Numbered from the stretch's first letter, positions 24,179 to 33,046 are shown. The stretch is DNA of 44,820 nucleotides from Gammaproteobacteria bacterium (GCA_028819495.1 JAPPLI010000084.1:1-44820), one strand, 5' to 3'. Made by a program: numbers and translations. The notes: a model not told the origin generated them from the letters alone.

Positions 24179-26107
24179 ATGGTAACGATAATCGAAATCC
24201 CCGCCCGGGACGCCGCTGCCGACGCCGGCACCACGTACTTCATGCCGTACTTTGTCGACCGCTTCGAGGGTACCCTTAACGACCGGCAGGATGAAGACTG
24301 GATACGAATAGACCTCACGGCCGGGACGACCTATGATATTGCCCTGGCCGGCCGCGGCGAGGACGGCGCCCCGGACACGATTCTGACCGTGTACAACGCG
24401 GCCGGCGAGCGGGTCGCCCGCAACGACGACGTGGACCAGGCCGCGGGCAACCTCCATTCACGGCTGAGCTTCACTCCGGACAGCAGCGGCGTGTATTACC
24501 TCAGTGCGTCCGCATACACGGCCAACCCGACGCAGGACAATGCGGGGGATTACGCGCTGACGCTGGCCGCGCGCGAGGGCAGCGGCGGCATCGAGAGCTA
24601 CCGGGACTCACCGGCCGGCGTCAGCGCGACCCTGGATGAGGAGTCCGGCGCGCTGGCCCTGGCAGGTTCCCGGTATGGGGATGTCCTCACCGGCAACAGT
24701 GCGGCGAACTGGCTGTTCGGCAACGGTGGCGATGATACCCTGCGCGGCGGGGGCGGGGACGACTGGCTGTATGCGGGCACGGGGTTCACGGTACTGGACG
24801 GCGGCCCTGGCGCCGACGTGCTGGTGGGGCACGCCAGTCCCCGCCCGCGCTATGAGACCCGCTACGAGTGGGCCGCCTACACCGCATCGCCCGCCGGCGT
24901 GACGGTGAGCCTGCACGAGGGCACGGGGCGGGGCGGGGACGCCGAGGGCGACGTGCTGCACGGCATCGACGGCCTCATCGGCTCCGCCCACGCCGACACA
25001 CTCACCGGCAGCGAGCTCGGCAACGAACTCTGGGGCGGGGCAGGGGATGATGTCCTGAGGGGCGGCGGCCTTAACCCCGGCCACTGGGACTACCTGGAAG
25101 GCGGCCCCGGGGCGGACACCCTCATCGGCAGCGCCCTCAGCGATGCGGCCAACACCACGTTCGCCGGCTACCGGGCCTCGTCCGAAGGCGTGGAAGTGCG
25201 CCTGCATGACGGCACGGCCCGGGGCGGGGACGCCGAGGGCGACACGTTTCAGGCCATTCAAAGCCTCCTGGGCTCTAACCACGATGACGCGCTGGCCGGC
25301 GATGAGAACAATAACGTGCTGGCGGGCGGGGACGGCCAGGACGCGCTGGCCGGGCGCGGTGGCGCCGACGTGCTCTACGGCGACCACCTGTCCGGTCACC
25401 GGGGCGGCGATGATGTCCTGGACGGCGGCCCCGGCAACGACTGGCTGCACGGCGGGCCAGGCGCGGACACCCTCACCGGGGGAGCGGGCAGGGATGCTGC
25501 CAGCTACCAGGGCTCGAACGCCGGGGTAGTGGTGCGCCTGCATAACGCCAGCGCCCGGGGCGGGGAGGCCGAGGGCGATACATTCGCCGAACTCCTTACC
25601 GTCGAATACACTGACGCCGCCGGCAACGTCCGTACCGAGCAGGTCCCGGATATCGAAGACCTGCACGGCTCCGACCACGCCGACGTGCTGGCCGGCGACA
25701 GCCGCGCCAACGCCCTGCTGGGGCGGGGCGGCCATGATGTGCTGTACGGCGGCCCCGGCGGCGGCGATGACATCCTGTACGGCGGCAGCGGGGACGACAA
25801 GCTCTACGGCGGGCGGGGCGCTGACACCCTGTCCGGGGAGGCCGGCGCCGATATACTGTACGGCGGGCCGGGGGATGATACGTTCGTGTTTGCGCCCGGC
25901 CACGGAGAAGACGCCCTCCCGGATTTCGGCCACGGCGCCGACCGCATCGACCTGTCGGCATTCGACGAGATTGAATCGCTCTCGGACCTCACCCTGACGC
26001 AGACCGACCAGGGCCTGGTCATCGACCTTGCCGCGTACGGCGGTGGAACCATTACCTTGGAAGGCTATCACCAAGCCACGCTCGCCGAGGCCGACTTCAT
26101 CTTCTGA
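24179..26107 (+). CDS. RTX (hemolysin-type Ca-binding) repeat protein
   Basis: A 642-residue secreted-type protein. The N-terminal 140 residues look like a pre-peptidase C-terminal (PPC) domain (RFEGTLNDRQDEDWIRIDLT, YYLSASAYTANPTQDNAGDY). The rest holds many GGxGxDxUx nonapeptides (NGGDDTLRGGGGDDWL, GRGGADVLYGD, GPGDDTFVFAPGHGED) and a repeated module of about 100 residues: SPAGV/SSEGV, then a strand with EGTGRGGDAEGD or TARGGDAEGD, then L.GS.HAD.L.G. The C-terminal 80 residues (DFGHGADRIDLSAFDEI) resemble a type I secretion signal. No protease or lipase active site is visible, and no type I secretion genes are in the window. A Shine-Dalgarno (GGAGAAG) precedes the ATG. Confidence 0.85.
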   Translation: MVTIIEIPARDAAADAGTTYFMPYFVDRFEGTLNDRQDEDWIRIDLTAGTTYDIALAGRGEDGAPDTILTVYNAAGERVARNDDVDQAAGNLHSRLSFTPDSSGVYYLSASAYTANPTQDNAGDYALTLAAREGSGGIESYRDSPAGVSATLDEESGALALAGSRYGDVLTGNSAANWLFGNGGDDTLRGGGGDDWLYAGTGFTVLDGGPGADVLVGHASPRPRYETRYEWAAYTASPAGVTVSLHEGTGRGGDAEGDVLHGIDGLIGSAHADTLTGSELGNELWGGAGDDVLRGGGLNPGHWDYLEGGPGADTLIGSALSDAANTTFAGYRASSEGVEVRLHDGTARGGDAEGDTFQAIQSLLGSNHDDALAGDENNNVLAGGDGQDALAGRGGADVLYGDHLSGHRGGDDVLDGGPGNDWLHGGPGADTLTGGAGRDAASYQGSNAGVVVRLHNASARGGEAEGDTFAELLTVEYTDAAGNVRTEQVPDIEDLHGSDHADVLAGDSRANALLGRGGHDVLYGGPGGGDDILYGGSGDDKLYGGRGADTLSGEAGADILYGGPGDDTFVFAPGHGEDALPDFGHGADRIDLSAFDEIESLSDLTLTQTDQGLVIDLAAYGGGTITLEGYHQATLAEADFIF

Positions 26108-26169
26108 CCCCATTTATCAGACCTGACCAGGCCAAAATCATTTCCTCCCTGTTCGTCCCGTCTCCTGTT

Positions 26170-27201
26170 CTATTCAAACACCACAAGGTGGTCGATTTCC
26201 GGGCGGATGCCGATTTCTTCTCCGATGGCGTGGTCGTGGTGGCTGGGAACCAGGCTCAATAGCCTGGCGCCGCTGGGGAGGGTCAGGGTATAGAGGTATT
26301 CGGCGCCGCGGAACACCTTGTCCCGCACCGTAGCGGTCTGGCTGCTGCTGTCGTCGTGCACGATATCGTCGGGGCGGACCAGCACGGACACCTGTGCCTG
26401 AAGCGCCCTGCCGTGGGGAGCGGAGCCTCTCAACACGCCCAGTTCGGTCGCTACCTCGGTAGGGCTCAGCACTGTGCCGTCCAGGAACACTCCTTCCCCG
26501 ATAAAATCGGCAACCTGCGGGCTGTCAGGTTGGTGATAAAGACTATACGCGTTGCCCCATTGCAGCAACGCGCCGTCGCGGATGACACCGATCTCGTCCG
26601 CCATGGCAAAGGCTTCAAGCTGGTTATGGGTTACCAGGATGGCCGTCATGCCGTCCTGCTTGAGGATCAAACGCAGTTCCCGCGCGATCTGTTCCCTCAG
26701 TTCAATGTCCATATTGGAAAAGGGTTCATCCAGCAGCAGTATGTCAGGGCGCGGCGCCAGCGCTCTTGCGATTGCGACCCGCTGTTGCTGTCCCCCCGAC
26801 AACTGGTGTGGATATTTGTGCTGGAAATCGGTGATTTCGAGCGTCCGGACTACATCGTTCACCCGGTCCTGCCGCTCCCGTCCCGGCAGTCCCTGCAAGC
26901 CGAAGGCGATATTCTCGCGTGCAGCCAGGTGTGGAAACAGGGCAAAGTCCTGGAACACCATGCCGACCCCCCTCTGCTCCACCGGGACGGGCGAGGCTGC
27001 CCCGGCGACAGGGCGGCCGTTGATGCGCACCTCACCGCGCCGGGGTTGCACAAACCCGGCTATGGTGCGCAGCATGGTAGTTTTGCCGCAGCCGCTGGGA
27101 CCCAGCAGGCAACCGATGTTGCCCCGCTCAAGACGCAGGGAGATATCCGAAACGACATCCTTGCCGTCCAGCATGACTGTCAGGTTGTCAACATCAAGCA
27201 T
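26170..27201 (-). CDS. fbpC: Fe(3+) ABC transporter ATP-binding protein
   Basis: The ATPase of a ferric-iron importer, 343 residues. Walker A is in LLGPSGCGKTTMLRTIAGFV, the signature in HQLSGGQQQRVAIARALAPR, Walker B in PDILLLDEPFSNMD and the switch histidine in ILVTHNQLEA. A C-terminal regulatory OB domain (about residues 240-343) follows. The start at 27201 (LDVDNLTVMLDGKDV) overlaps the permease stop by 8 bases; longer starts would lie inside the permease gene and are not needed. It is the last gene of the fbpABC unit. Confidence 0.93.
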   Translation of the reverse strand: MLDVDNLTVMLDGKDVVSDISLRLERGNIGCLLGPSGCGKTTMLRTIAGFVQPRRGEVRINGRPVAGAASPVPVEQRGVGMVFQDFALFPHLAARENIAFGLQGLPGRERQDRVNDVVRTLEITDFQHKYPHQLSGGQQQRVAIARALAPRPDILLLDEPFSNMDIELREQIARELRLILKQDGMTAILVTHNQLEAFAMADEIGVIRDGALLQWGNAYSLYHQPDSPQVADFIGEGVFLDGTVLSPTEVATELGVLRGSAPHGRALQAQVSVLVRPDDIVHDDSSSQTATVRDKVFRGAEYLYTLTLPSGARLLSLVPSHHDHAIGEEIGIRPEIDHLVVFE

Positions 27202-28867
27202 GTGCGGTACGGGATTGTGAGATGGCCCGGCTGAGTATGATAACCGGAATAATGCCTGCCAGCACGATTGCCAGGGCCGGGAACGCGGCGTCGGCCAGCC
27301 TTTCTTCGTTGGCCAGCTCATAGGTGCGAACCGCCAGCGTGTTGAAATTGAACGGCCGCAGTATCAACGTCGCGGGAAGTTCTTTCAGGACGTCAACAAA
27401 TACCAGCAGTACGGCGGTAAGCAGGCTGCCGCGCAGGATGGGGATATGGACCCGGCGCAGCAACCTGAAGCCGCTGAATCCCAGGCTCCTGCCCGCCTCG
27501 TCCATGGACGGCTTGATCTTTGCCAGGCCGGCGTCCACCGTATTCAGGGACAGGGCCAGGAAACGCACCAGGTAGGCAAACACCAGGATGGCGATAGTGC
27601 CGCTCAGGAGCAGGCCTGGCTCGGTATCGGACAGTAAACCGAACCAGTGGCCCAGGTGGCGGTCCAGCCAGGTGAAGGGGATCAATACTCCTACTGCAAT
27701 CACGGCGCCCGGGACTGCGTAACCCATGCCCAGCAGGCGATTGAACAGGTTCGTCATTATCCCGGGCTGCTGGCGCCGGGCGTAGGAAATCGCCAACGCC
27801 AGGACCGCCGCAAGTACGGCGGTGACAAGCGCAAGTTCAATGCTGTTGGCGATGAGGGTGAAAAAACCGGCGTCCAGGGATGTGCGCCAGGTTTGTATTC
27901 CCCATAACAGCAACTGGCCGGACGGGATGACAAACCCGAACAGGACCGGCAGCGCGCATACTGCCAGGGCAGGCAATCCGCGCAACCCGCGCAGATGTTT
28001 CTGCTCCAGGCGGCCATAACGGGTGCTGGTGTCGTAATAACGGGACTGCCTGCGCGAGTGTTGTTCCAGGATGATGAGGAACAGCACGAACAGCATCAAC
28101 AACGCGGACAACTGGGCCGCGGCGATGCTGCTGCCCAGGCCGAACCAGGTCTTGAAGATGCCGGTGGTAAACGTCGCTACGCCGAAGTACTGCACAGTGC
28201 CGTAATCCGCCAAGGTCTCCATCAGCACCAGGGACAGGCCGACGATGATCGCCGGGCGCGCCAGCGGCAACACCACCTTGAAGAACGCCGCGGCCGGCCT
28301 GACGCCCAATGTACGGGCGACCTCGACCACGCTGGCTGACTGTTCCAGGAAAGCGGCCCGGGCCAGCAGGTAGATATAAGGGTACAGCACCAGTGACAAC
28401 ATCAGCACCGCGCCGGGCAGGGAGCGGATGTCGGGAAACCAGTAATCGCCGTACTGCCAGTCAAACGCTGCGCGCAGCCAGGACTGCAGTGGACCGGCCA
28501 CGTCCAGCATCCCGGTATAGGTGTAGGCGATGATGTACGCGGGCATGGCCAGGGGCAGCAGCAGGGCCCATTCCAGTTGGCGGCTTCCGGGGAACCGGTA
28601 CATGGTTACCAGCCAGGCAGGTATCACGCCGAGGGGCAGGGACAGGCAGCCCACGCCAAGGGCCAGCAGGAGGGAATTGCCGATGTACTCTGCGAGGACC
28701 GTGTCATACAGGTGCTGCCAGATATCGCCGCTGGACAGGAAGACCGATGCAGCCACAACGATGACCGGCAGTATCAGCACCCCCGCCAGCAACAGGGTGA
28801 GGACCACCCCCCAGGGGGGGGCGTGGGTCAAACTGCCGTGTCTTTGCGGAAGATTCGATTCAAGCAT
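27194..28867 (-). CDS. fbpB: Fe(3+) ABC transporter permease
   Basis: A 557-residue inner-membrane permease with two homologous halves and about 12 membrane segments (for example VVLTLLLAGVLILPVIVVAA and LELALVTAVLAAVLALAISY-like stretches). Each half has an EAA-type loop that contacts the ATPase (VEVARTLGVRPAAAFFKVVL and MDEAGRSLGFSGFRLLRRVH). This is the fused permease form found in FbpB/SfuB systems. It lies between fbpA and fbpC; a 26-bp inverted repeat separates it from fbpA. Confidence 0.93.
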   Translation of the reverse strand: MLESNLPQRHGSLTHAPPWGVVLTLLLAGVLILPVIVVAASVFLSSGDIWQHLYDTVLAEYIGNSLLLALGVGCLSLPLGVIPAWLVTMYRFPGSRQLEWALLLPLAMPAYIIAYTYTGMLDVAGPLQSWLRAAFDWQYGDYWFPDIRSLPGAVLMLSLVLYPYIYLLARAAFLEQSASVVEVARTLGVRPAAAFFKVVLPLARPAIIVGLSLVLMETLADYGTVQYFGVATFTTGIFKTWFGLGSSIAAAQLSALLMLFVLFLIILEQHSRRQSRYYDTSTRYGRLEQKHLRGLRGLPALAVCALPVLFGFVIPSGQLLLWGIQTWRTSLDAGFFTLIANSIELALVTAVLAAVLALAISYARRQQPGIMTNLFNRLLGMGYAVPGAVIAVGVLIPFTWLDRHLGHWFGLLSDTEPGLLLSGTIAILVFAYLVRFLALSLNTVDAGLAKIKPSMDEAGRSLGFSGFRLLRRVHIPILRGSLLTAVLLVFVDVLKELPATLILRPFNFNTLAVRTYELANEERLADAAFPALAIVLAGIIPVIILSRAISQSRTAHA

Positions 28868-28892
28868 AGTTCGTCATTTGCGAAGCGCTCAG

Positions 28893-28980
28893 TCATTCCC
28901 GCGGAGGCGGGAATCCAGTAGGCAAACATTCATTATAAGGAGTTGTTTGATCGACTGGATTCCCGCCTCCGCGGGAATGA
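28893..28980. repeat. Inverted repeat between fbpA and fbpB (GTCATTCCCGCG type)
   Basis: Two perfect 26-base arms (28893-28918 and 28955-28980) separated by 36 bases. Each arm is itself partly palindromic (TTCCCGCGGAGGCGGGAA). This belongs to the widespread class of repeats containing ATTCCCGC...GCGGGAAT found in many proteobacteria. It lies within the fbp unit, so the transcript would fold here and could reduce expression of fbpBC relative to fbpA. Confidence 0.85.
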
Positions 28981-29012
28981 CGGAGGGAGGCAGGGATGAC
29001 GGCACGGAGGTT

Positions 29013-30020
29013 TTACTTCCAGCCGGCCCGGTCCATGGCGCGCACCGCGTCCTGGTTTTTTTCTCCCAATACCGCCAGGTTGAGGCTGTCGGCCTTGAAT
29101 TCGCCCCAGGATTGCAGGATATCCCCTCCCGGAACACCTTGCAGGACGGGAAATTCATGGTTTGTTTTCCCGTACCATTCCTGGGCAGGGACGCCGACCA
29201 GGTATTCCAGGAGACGAATAGCTGCCTCCCGGTGCCGCGCGGACTTTGTCACGCCTGCGCCGCTGACGTTTACATGAGCGCCCCGTCCACGCTGGTTCGG
29301 CCAGAACAGCGCGACCTGGTTTGCCGCGGCGGTTTCAGCGTCTATATCCGAACTCAGCATGCCTGCCAGGTAGTAAGTGTTGACCAGCGCCAGGTTACAT
29401 TGCCCCGCCGCCACCGCCTTGATCTGGTCCCGGTCCCCGCCTTTGGGATCCCTGGCAAAATTGGCTACCAACCCCCTGATCCATTCTTCCGTTTCTTCCC
29501 GGCCGTGGTGTGCGAGCATGGAGGCAACCAGCGACTGGTTATAGATGTTGGACGAGGAACGCACACAAAGCTGGTTATGCCAGACCGGGTCGGCCAGGGC
29601 CTCGTAAGTGGAAAGCTGAGCAGGCTCAATTGTTTTCCTGGAGTAGACTATCACCCGCGCCCTGATTGACAGGCCGTACCAGTATCCCTGGGGATCGCGA
29701 TAGTTTTCCGGTACCGCTCCATTGAGTTCGGTTGACGTGATTTCCTGCAACAAACCTTGATCCTTTGCCCGGTGCAGACGTCCGGCATCCACGGTAACAA
29801 GCAGGTCGGCCGGAGACCTTTCACCCTCCAGTTCGAGGCGCTTGATCAGCGCATCCGCATTGCCAGTCACCAGGTTGACCCTGATCCCCGTTTCCTCCGT
29901 AAACCTGTCGAACAACGGTTTAATCAGGGCCTCCTTGCGGCCGGAATAGACGTTGACTTCTTCTGCCGGCGCTGCTTGTAGAACCATGGCCAGGGATAAC
30001 AAAAGCGGTATGTATTTCAT
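29013..30020 (-). CDS. fbpA: Fe(3+) ABC transporter substrate-binding protein
   Basis: The periplasmic ferric-iron binding protein, 335 residues, with a signal peptide (KYIPLLLSLAMVLQAAPAEE). The mature start VNVYSGRKEALIKPLFDRFT is the conserved FbpA/FutA sequence, and the tyrosine-rich iron site is visible near the C-terminal half in YNQSL and VNTYYLAGML. ATG 30020 is chosen because it begins the signal peptide; an ORF start at 30083 would add 21 residues of terminator-region sequence. It heads fbpABC, and a terminator of the receptor gene lies upstream at 30035-30067. Confidence 0.94.
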   Translation of the reverse strand: MKYIPLLLSLAMVLQAAPAEEVNVYSGRKEALIKPLFDRFTEETGIRVNLVTGNADALIKRLELEGERSPADLLVTVDAGRLHRAKDQGLLQEITSTELNGAVPENYRDPQGYWYGLSIRARVIVYSRKTIEPAQLSTYEALADPVWHNQLCVRSSSNIYNQSLVASMLAHHGREETEEWIRGLVANFARDPKGGDRDQIKAVAAGQCNLALVNTYYLAGMLSSDIDAETAAANQVALFWPNQRGRGAHVNVSGAGVTKSARHREAAIRLLEYLVGVPAQEWYGKTNHEFPVLQGVPGGDILQSWGEFKADSLNLAVLGEKNQDAVRAMDRAGWK

Positions 30021-30034
30021 ATAGTTCCTTATGT

Positions 30035-30067
30035 AAAAAAAGGGGGCGTACCGGAATATACGCCCCC
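30035..30067 (-). terminator. Intrinsic terminator after the TonB receptor gene
   Basis: A 9-bp stem (30042-30050 pairs with 30059-30067, GGGGGCGTA with TACGCCCCC) followed on the minus strand by seven Ts (30035-30041). It lies 20 bp after the receptor stop, so most receptor transcripts should end here before fbpA. Confidence 0.75.
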
Positions 30068-30086
30068 ATTCCGAATACGACAAGAG

Positions 30087-32351
30087 TCACAAACTAATAC
30101 GTACGCCTCCTGTTACGGTTCGGCCCTTGTTGGGCCGGGCGCCGTAGGGGTGGCGACCCAGGATATCTTCCTCTCCAGTCACGTTTTCCATGCGCCCGAA
30201 CAACGTAATCCTGTCATTGAACAGGTAGTGCCCGGCAATATCGACTGTCAGCGTGTCGTCGGTGCGCTCAAACTCGCCACAAGAGGCACGTACACATACC
30301 TCATCCACGTAGTTCGCGCTGACATACGCGTTCCAGCGCGCCTGTTCGATGCCGGCTGAGATGCGTAACTGGTGTTCCGGAATATAGGGTATGGGATCGC
30401 CTTTGCTGACGTCGCCGAAAAAGTCGGTATCCGCGATGTCCGTATCAAATTCAGAGTCAATGTAAGTATACACAAATGAGAGCGGTGTGCTGAACGTCCG
30501 GTTCGGGGTCAGGTTGGTTTGCAGCAACGCTTCCACGCCCGCGACCGTCGCTGCATCTCCGTTGAAGGCGTCACCTACCGTACAGTCCGCGCCGGAGGAC
30601 GAGGTGCACTCACCCAGGATGTTGTCATAATCACTCATGAACCCAATCACCTCGGCATGCAGACCGTTGCTGACATATCGGAGACCCAGTTCATAATTGA
30701 TTGCTTTTTCCTCTTTTACACCCGGTGAGTTGCTCGGCGCAGTAAACCCCTTGTGGACGCCCGCCAGCAAAGTCAGGTCGTCGCTGATGCGGTAGAGAAC
30801 CCCCATGCCGGGAAGCCAGACCTCGGTCTTGTTATTCCGGCTGTCCCGGAAAATGTTGCGATCCCCGGCCTGCTCGCCCCGGTCGCGCCAGCGGGTGCGT
30901 TTCTGGTCGATATCCTCGTAACGTATTCCCGGGCTGAACACCCAGTCGCCCCATTCGATCTGGTCGTAGATATGAACGGAGACCGCCTCGGCTTCCTGCA
31001 GCCGATTGCCGGCATTGCCGAGCAGTCCCGGGTCGTCCAGGATCAGCCTGCCGTTTTCCTGGTGGTAGCTGCTGTTGCGCTGCAACCTGTCCTCCTCGTC
31101 CTCATGGTAACGGACACCGATTTCCAGGTTGTGACGGGTCGGGCCAAGTTCGCCGGTCCAGTTGAGATTTACCTGTATTCCGCGGGAGAAGTATTCACGG
31201 GCGTTGGACCGCACCTGGATGCTGCCGGGTGCGGTATCGATCGTTCCATCCAGGATACCCTGGAGTTCGGCCGGGGCGAGCCCGCCCAGTGAACTGCCCT
31301 GGTTTACCGCCCGGATAACATTGAACCAGCTCGTCCGGCTCAGTTCCTGTGCATTTTCGCTGCCGTCCGCGTCCAGCCCTTCGGTTTTGAACCAGTTACG
31401 TTCATGTTCGTTGTTATAGCCGGTTACGGAAACGTTGAGCTCGTCCGTGAGCGCCAGCCTGTAGCGCAGGATGTACTGGAAGTGCTCGGTGGTGATGTTA
31501 TCCAGTTCCGACACGCCGTAGCGGCGGTAGGCGTCCCGCTCAAAGTCCGCATCGGTCAACCCAAGGTAGCTCTGTTCCGAATCCTGGTCTGCGTACTGGA
31601 ATTTGAAATCCAACTGGTGCCGGGACCCGGTCGGCGCATAACGCAGCTTGAGCGTATAGTCCTCCAGCCTGAGCCCGGTATCTCCGCCATTGTTATCCAG
31701 GTCCTGGAAGCCGTCTGAGCCCCATTGATGCGTTTCCACCAGGAACCCGATTCCGTTTCCAGCCTCGCCCCCGTAATGGGCGTGGACCCGGTAAGTTGCA
31801 TCCTCACCGCCTTCCGCCATAACCATACCCTGCAGTTCATCCGGTATCGGTGTTGAGATCATGTTCAACGCTCCGCCGATGGTGTAGGGTCCCTGTGTAA
31901 TCGCGGCCGGACCTTTCAACACCTCGAATGCATACATGCGGCCCGCGGTGGGGAAGTAATAGGCAGACGGCGCGGAATAGGGGGCCGGCGCAATCAACAC
32001 GTTATCTTCCAGGAGGGTGATTCGGCCGCTGCGCTCCGTGGCAACGCCGCGGATACTGATATTGGGCCGCAAGCCGTAACCATCTTCCACCTGTATTGAG
32101 ACACCCGGCACCTCGCGCACGATTCGCTGGATATCCGGATAGGAAAATTTCTCCAGTTCCTCCTGGCCGATGAAATGAGCCGAACCGGCAACGCTCTGCG
32201 CACCGGTCTGGCTGCCAACAACAGTTATCTCTTCATCGATATCCTGTTGGGTAGCAAATGCCGGCCAGGGAGAAACAGCCAAGGCCAGGCCCGCGGCGAC
32301 AACGCTGGCAGCTTGCCGGTAGCGCTCGTCCAGGCAGCAAATAATTGACAT
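30087..32351 (-). CDS. TonB-dependent outer-membrane receptor, FecA-like
   Basis: A receptor of about 754 residues (start ATG 32351; GTG 32363 also possible) with a signal region ending near AFATQQDID. The TonB box region reads EEITVVGS. The plug domain has LEKFSYPDIQRIVREVPGVS, then RPNISIRGV and VLKGPAAITQGPYTIGGALN, a pattern close to FecA-type ferric-citrate or siderophore receptors. The C-terminal barrel ends GRTVTGGVRISL, a suitable outer-membrane signature. No N-terminal signalling (STN) domain is seen. A Fur box lies upstream at 32418-32438, and fbpABC follows downstream, so the receptor and the inner-membrane importer probably form one iron route. The ligand is uncertain. Confidence 0.92.
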   Translation of the reverse strand: MSIICCLDERYRQAASVVAAGLALAVSPWPAFATQQDIDEEITVVGSQTGAQSVAGSAHFIGQEELEKFSYPDIQRIVREVPGVSIQVEDGYGLRPNISIRGVATERSGRITLLEDNVLIAPAPYSAPSAYYFPTAGRMYAFEVLKGPAAITQGPYTIGGALNMISTPIPDELQGMVMAEGGEDATYRVHAHYGGEAGNGIGFLVETHQWGSDGFQDLDNNGGDTGLRLEDYTLKLRYAPTGSRHQLDFKFQYADQDSEQSYLGLTDADFERDAYRRYGVSELDNITTEHFQYILRYRLALTDELNVSVTGYNNEHERNWFKTEGLDADGSENAQELSRTSWFNVIRAVNQGSSLGGLAPAELQGILDGTIDTAPGSIQVRSNAREYFSRGIQVNLNWTGELGPTRHNLEIGVRYHEDEEDRLQRNSSYHQENGRLILDDPGLLGNAGNRLQEAEAVSVHIYDQIEWGDWVFSPGIRYEDIDQKRTRWRDRGEQAGDRNIFRDSRNNKTEVWLPGMGVLYRISDDLTLLAGVHKGFTAPSNSPGVKEEKAINYELGLRYVSNGLHAEVIGFMSDYDNILGECTSSSGADCTVGDAFNGDAATVAGVEALLQTNLTPNRTFSTPLSFVYTYIDSEFDTDIADTDFFGDVSKGDPIPYIPEHQLRISAGIEQARWNAYVSANYVDEVCVRASCGEFERTDDTLTVDIAGHYLFNDRITLFGRMENVTGEEDILGRHPYGARPNKGRTVTGGVRISL

Positions 32352-32417
32352 AAGTTCTCTCACGCTGATTTGTTGTCGTGTCCTGGGCCGATGTTACATT
32401 AATACGAGACGTGATGC

Positions 32418-32438
32418 AAATAATAATTATTCTCATTT
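32418..32438 (-). promoter_or_regulatory. Predicted Fur box upstream of the receptor gene
   Basis: AAATAATAATTATTCTCATTT-like palindromic AT-rich site about 70 bp before the receptor start. Read on the minus strand the core is AATGAGAATAATTATTATT, which fits the 19-bp Fur consensus well. It implies repression by Fe-Fur. Confidence 0.7.
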
Positions 32439-32523
32439 GCATTTGCAATCCTGATCCATGGAGTTCTGCCTGGTCTTCCTGCTTACACAGGAATACGGGG
32501 GAAGGAAAGAGTACCAGCGGCGG

Positions 32524-32724
32524 TTATTTTACTGCAACGGTTCTGAGAGAGGGTGAAGCAAACATGAATGCTTCGGCAAGGTAGTCTTCGAGGCAATCGT
32601 CGCAGGAACCGCAAACGCGCTCGGCGTCGAGTTTTTTCCTGAGCTGACAGGTCGTCAGGGCGCCCTCATCAATGGCTTGCCTGACCTCCCCTTCAGTTAC
32701 CGCGTTACATACACATACGTACAT
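32524..32724 (-). CDS. bfd: Bacterioferritin-associated ferredoxin
   Basis: A 66-residue [2Fe-2S] protein that delivers electrons to bacterioferritin to release stored iron. The four iron-sulphur cysteines are at the canonical places C4, C6, C38 and C41 (YVCVCNAV and VCGSCDDC). The gene is read leftward, 170 bp before the receptor gene, and has a good Fur box at 32771-32789, so it should be induced by iron shortage. Its usual partner bfr lies 10 kb away on the far side of the inserted island. Confidence 0.95.
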   Translation of the reverse strand: MYVCVCNAVTEGEVRQAIDEGALTTCQLRKKLDAERVCGSCDDCLEDYLAEAFMFASPSLRTVAVK

Positions 32725-32770
32725 CAGATCGCTCGCTCTACCAAAATATCGGCTAGTAACACGAATAATA

Positions 32771-32789
32771 GAACGAATGAGAATCATTT
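32771..32789 (-). promoter_or_regulatory. Predicted Fur box upstream of bfd
   Basis: The 19 bases GAACGAATGAGAATCATTT, about 47 bp upstream of the bfd start, fit the Fur consensus (AATGATTCTCATT on the minus strand). Confidence 0.7.
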
Positions 32790-32826
32790 GCAACAAAAAA
32801 TTTTCAAAATTTTCTGTTTGATAGAT

Positions 32827-32842
32827 GGGGTCAGAGTAAAAC
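32827..32842 (+). repeat. Orphan half of the GGGGTCAGAGTAAAA repeat
   Basis: The word GGGGTCAGAGTAAAA occurs here without the matching second arm nearby. The same word begins the palindromes at 10686 and 42581. It marks the left side of the AT-rich island, opposite the full palindrome at the right side. Confidence 0.65.
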
Positions 32843-32948
32843 TCATTCATTAACTGTTTGTTTTATATAGCATTTTATAAAATACAATCCATCAATATCA
32901 CACAAACCGTCCAACGGATATTGTATAAAATTTAAGGTAATTTTCCCC

Positions 32949-32992
32949 TTGACAAACGGAAAAGTCGCTAATTGAGAATATTAGCGACTTTT
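32949..32992. other. Perfect 13-bp stem-loop beside a -35-like TTGACA
   Basis: The arms 32960-32972 and 32980-32992 are perfectly complementary (AAAAGTCGCTAAT against its complement) with a 7-base loop (TGAGAAT). A consensus -35 hexamer TTGACA stands at 32949-32954 directly before it, but no good -10 is found at 16-19 bases. It could be a two-way terminator (A-run before, T-run after) or an operator of the small gene at 33047. Confidence 0.5.
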
Positions 32993-33046
32993 CTATTAAT
33001 TTGTTATGCTTCGCGTATGAGTTTAGGGCGATACTGATCTCATACA

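Noticed and set aside
24650-25900. Repetitive DNA considered as CRISPR-like or tandem repeat array
   Set aside because: Repeats are coding RTX nonapeptides of uneven spacing; there are no constant repeats with unique spacers and no cas genes.
24608-26113. 501-codon open frame antisense to the RTX gene
   Set aside because: It is the mirror of GC-rich repeats in the RTX gene; low-complexity composition (A, V, G, Q), no motif, and the sense strand has clear RTX nonapeptides and a Shine-Dalgarno.
26098-26125. TCTGACCCC after the RTX stop as another copy of the GGGGTCAGAGTAAAA repeat
   Set aside because: Only the short word matches; the following AT part of the repeat and a second arm are missing.
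28530-29669. 379-codon plus-strand frame across fbpB and fbpA
   Set aside because: Antisense to two well-recognised iron transport genes and crossing the inverted repeat between them; composition is that of a shadow frame.
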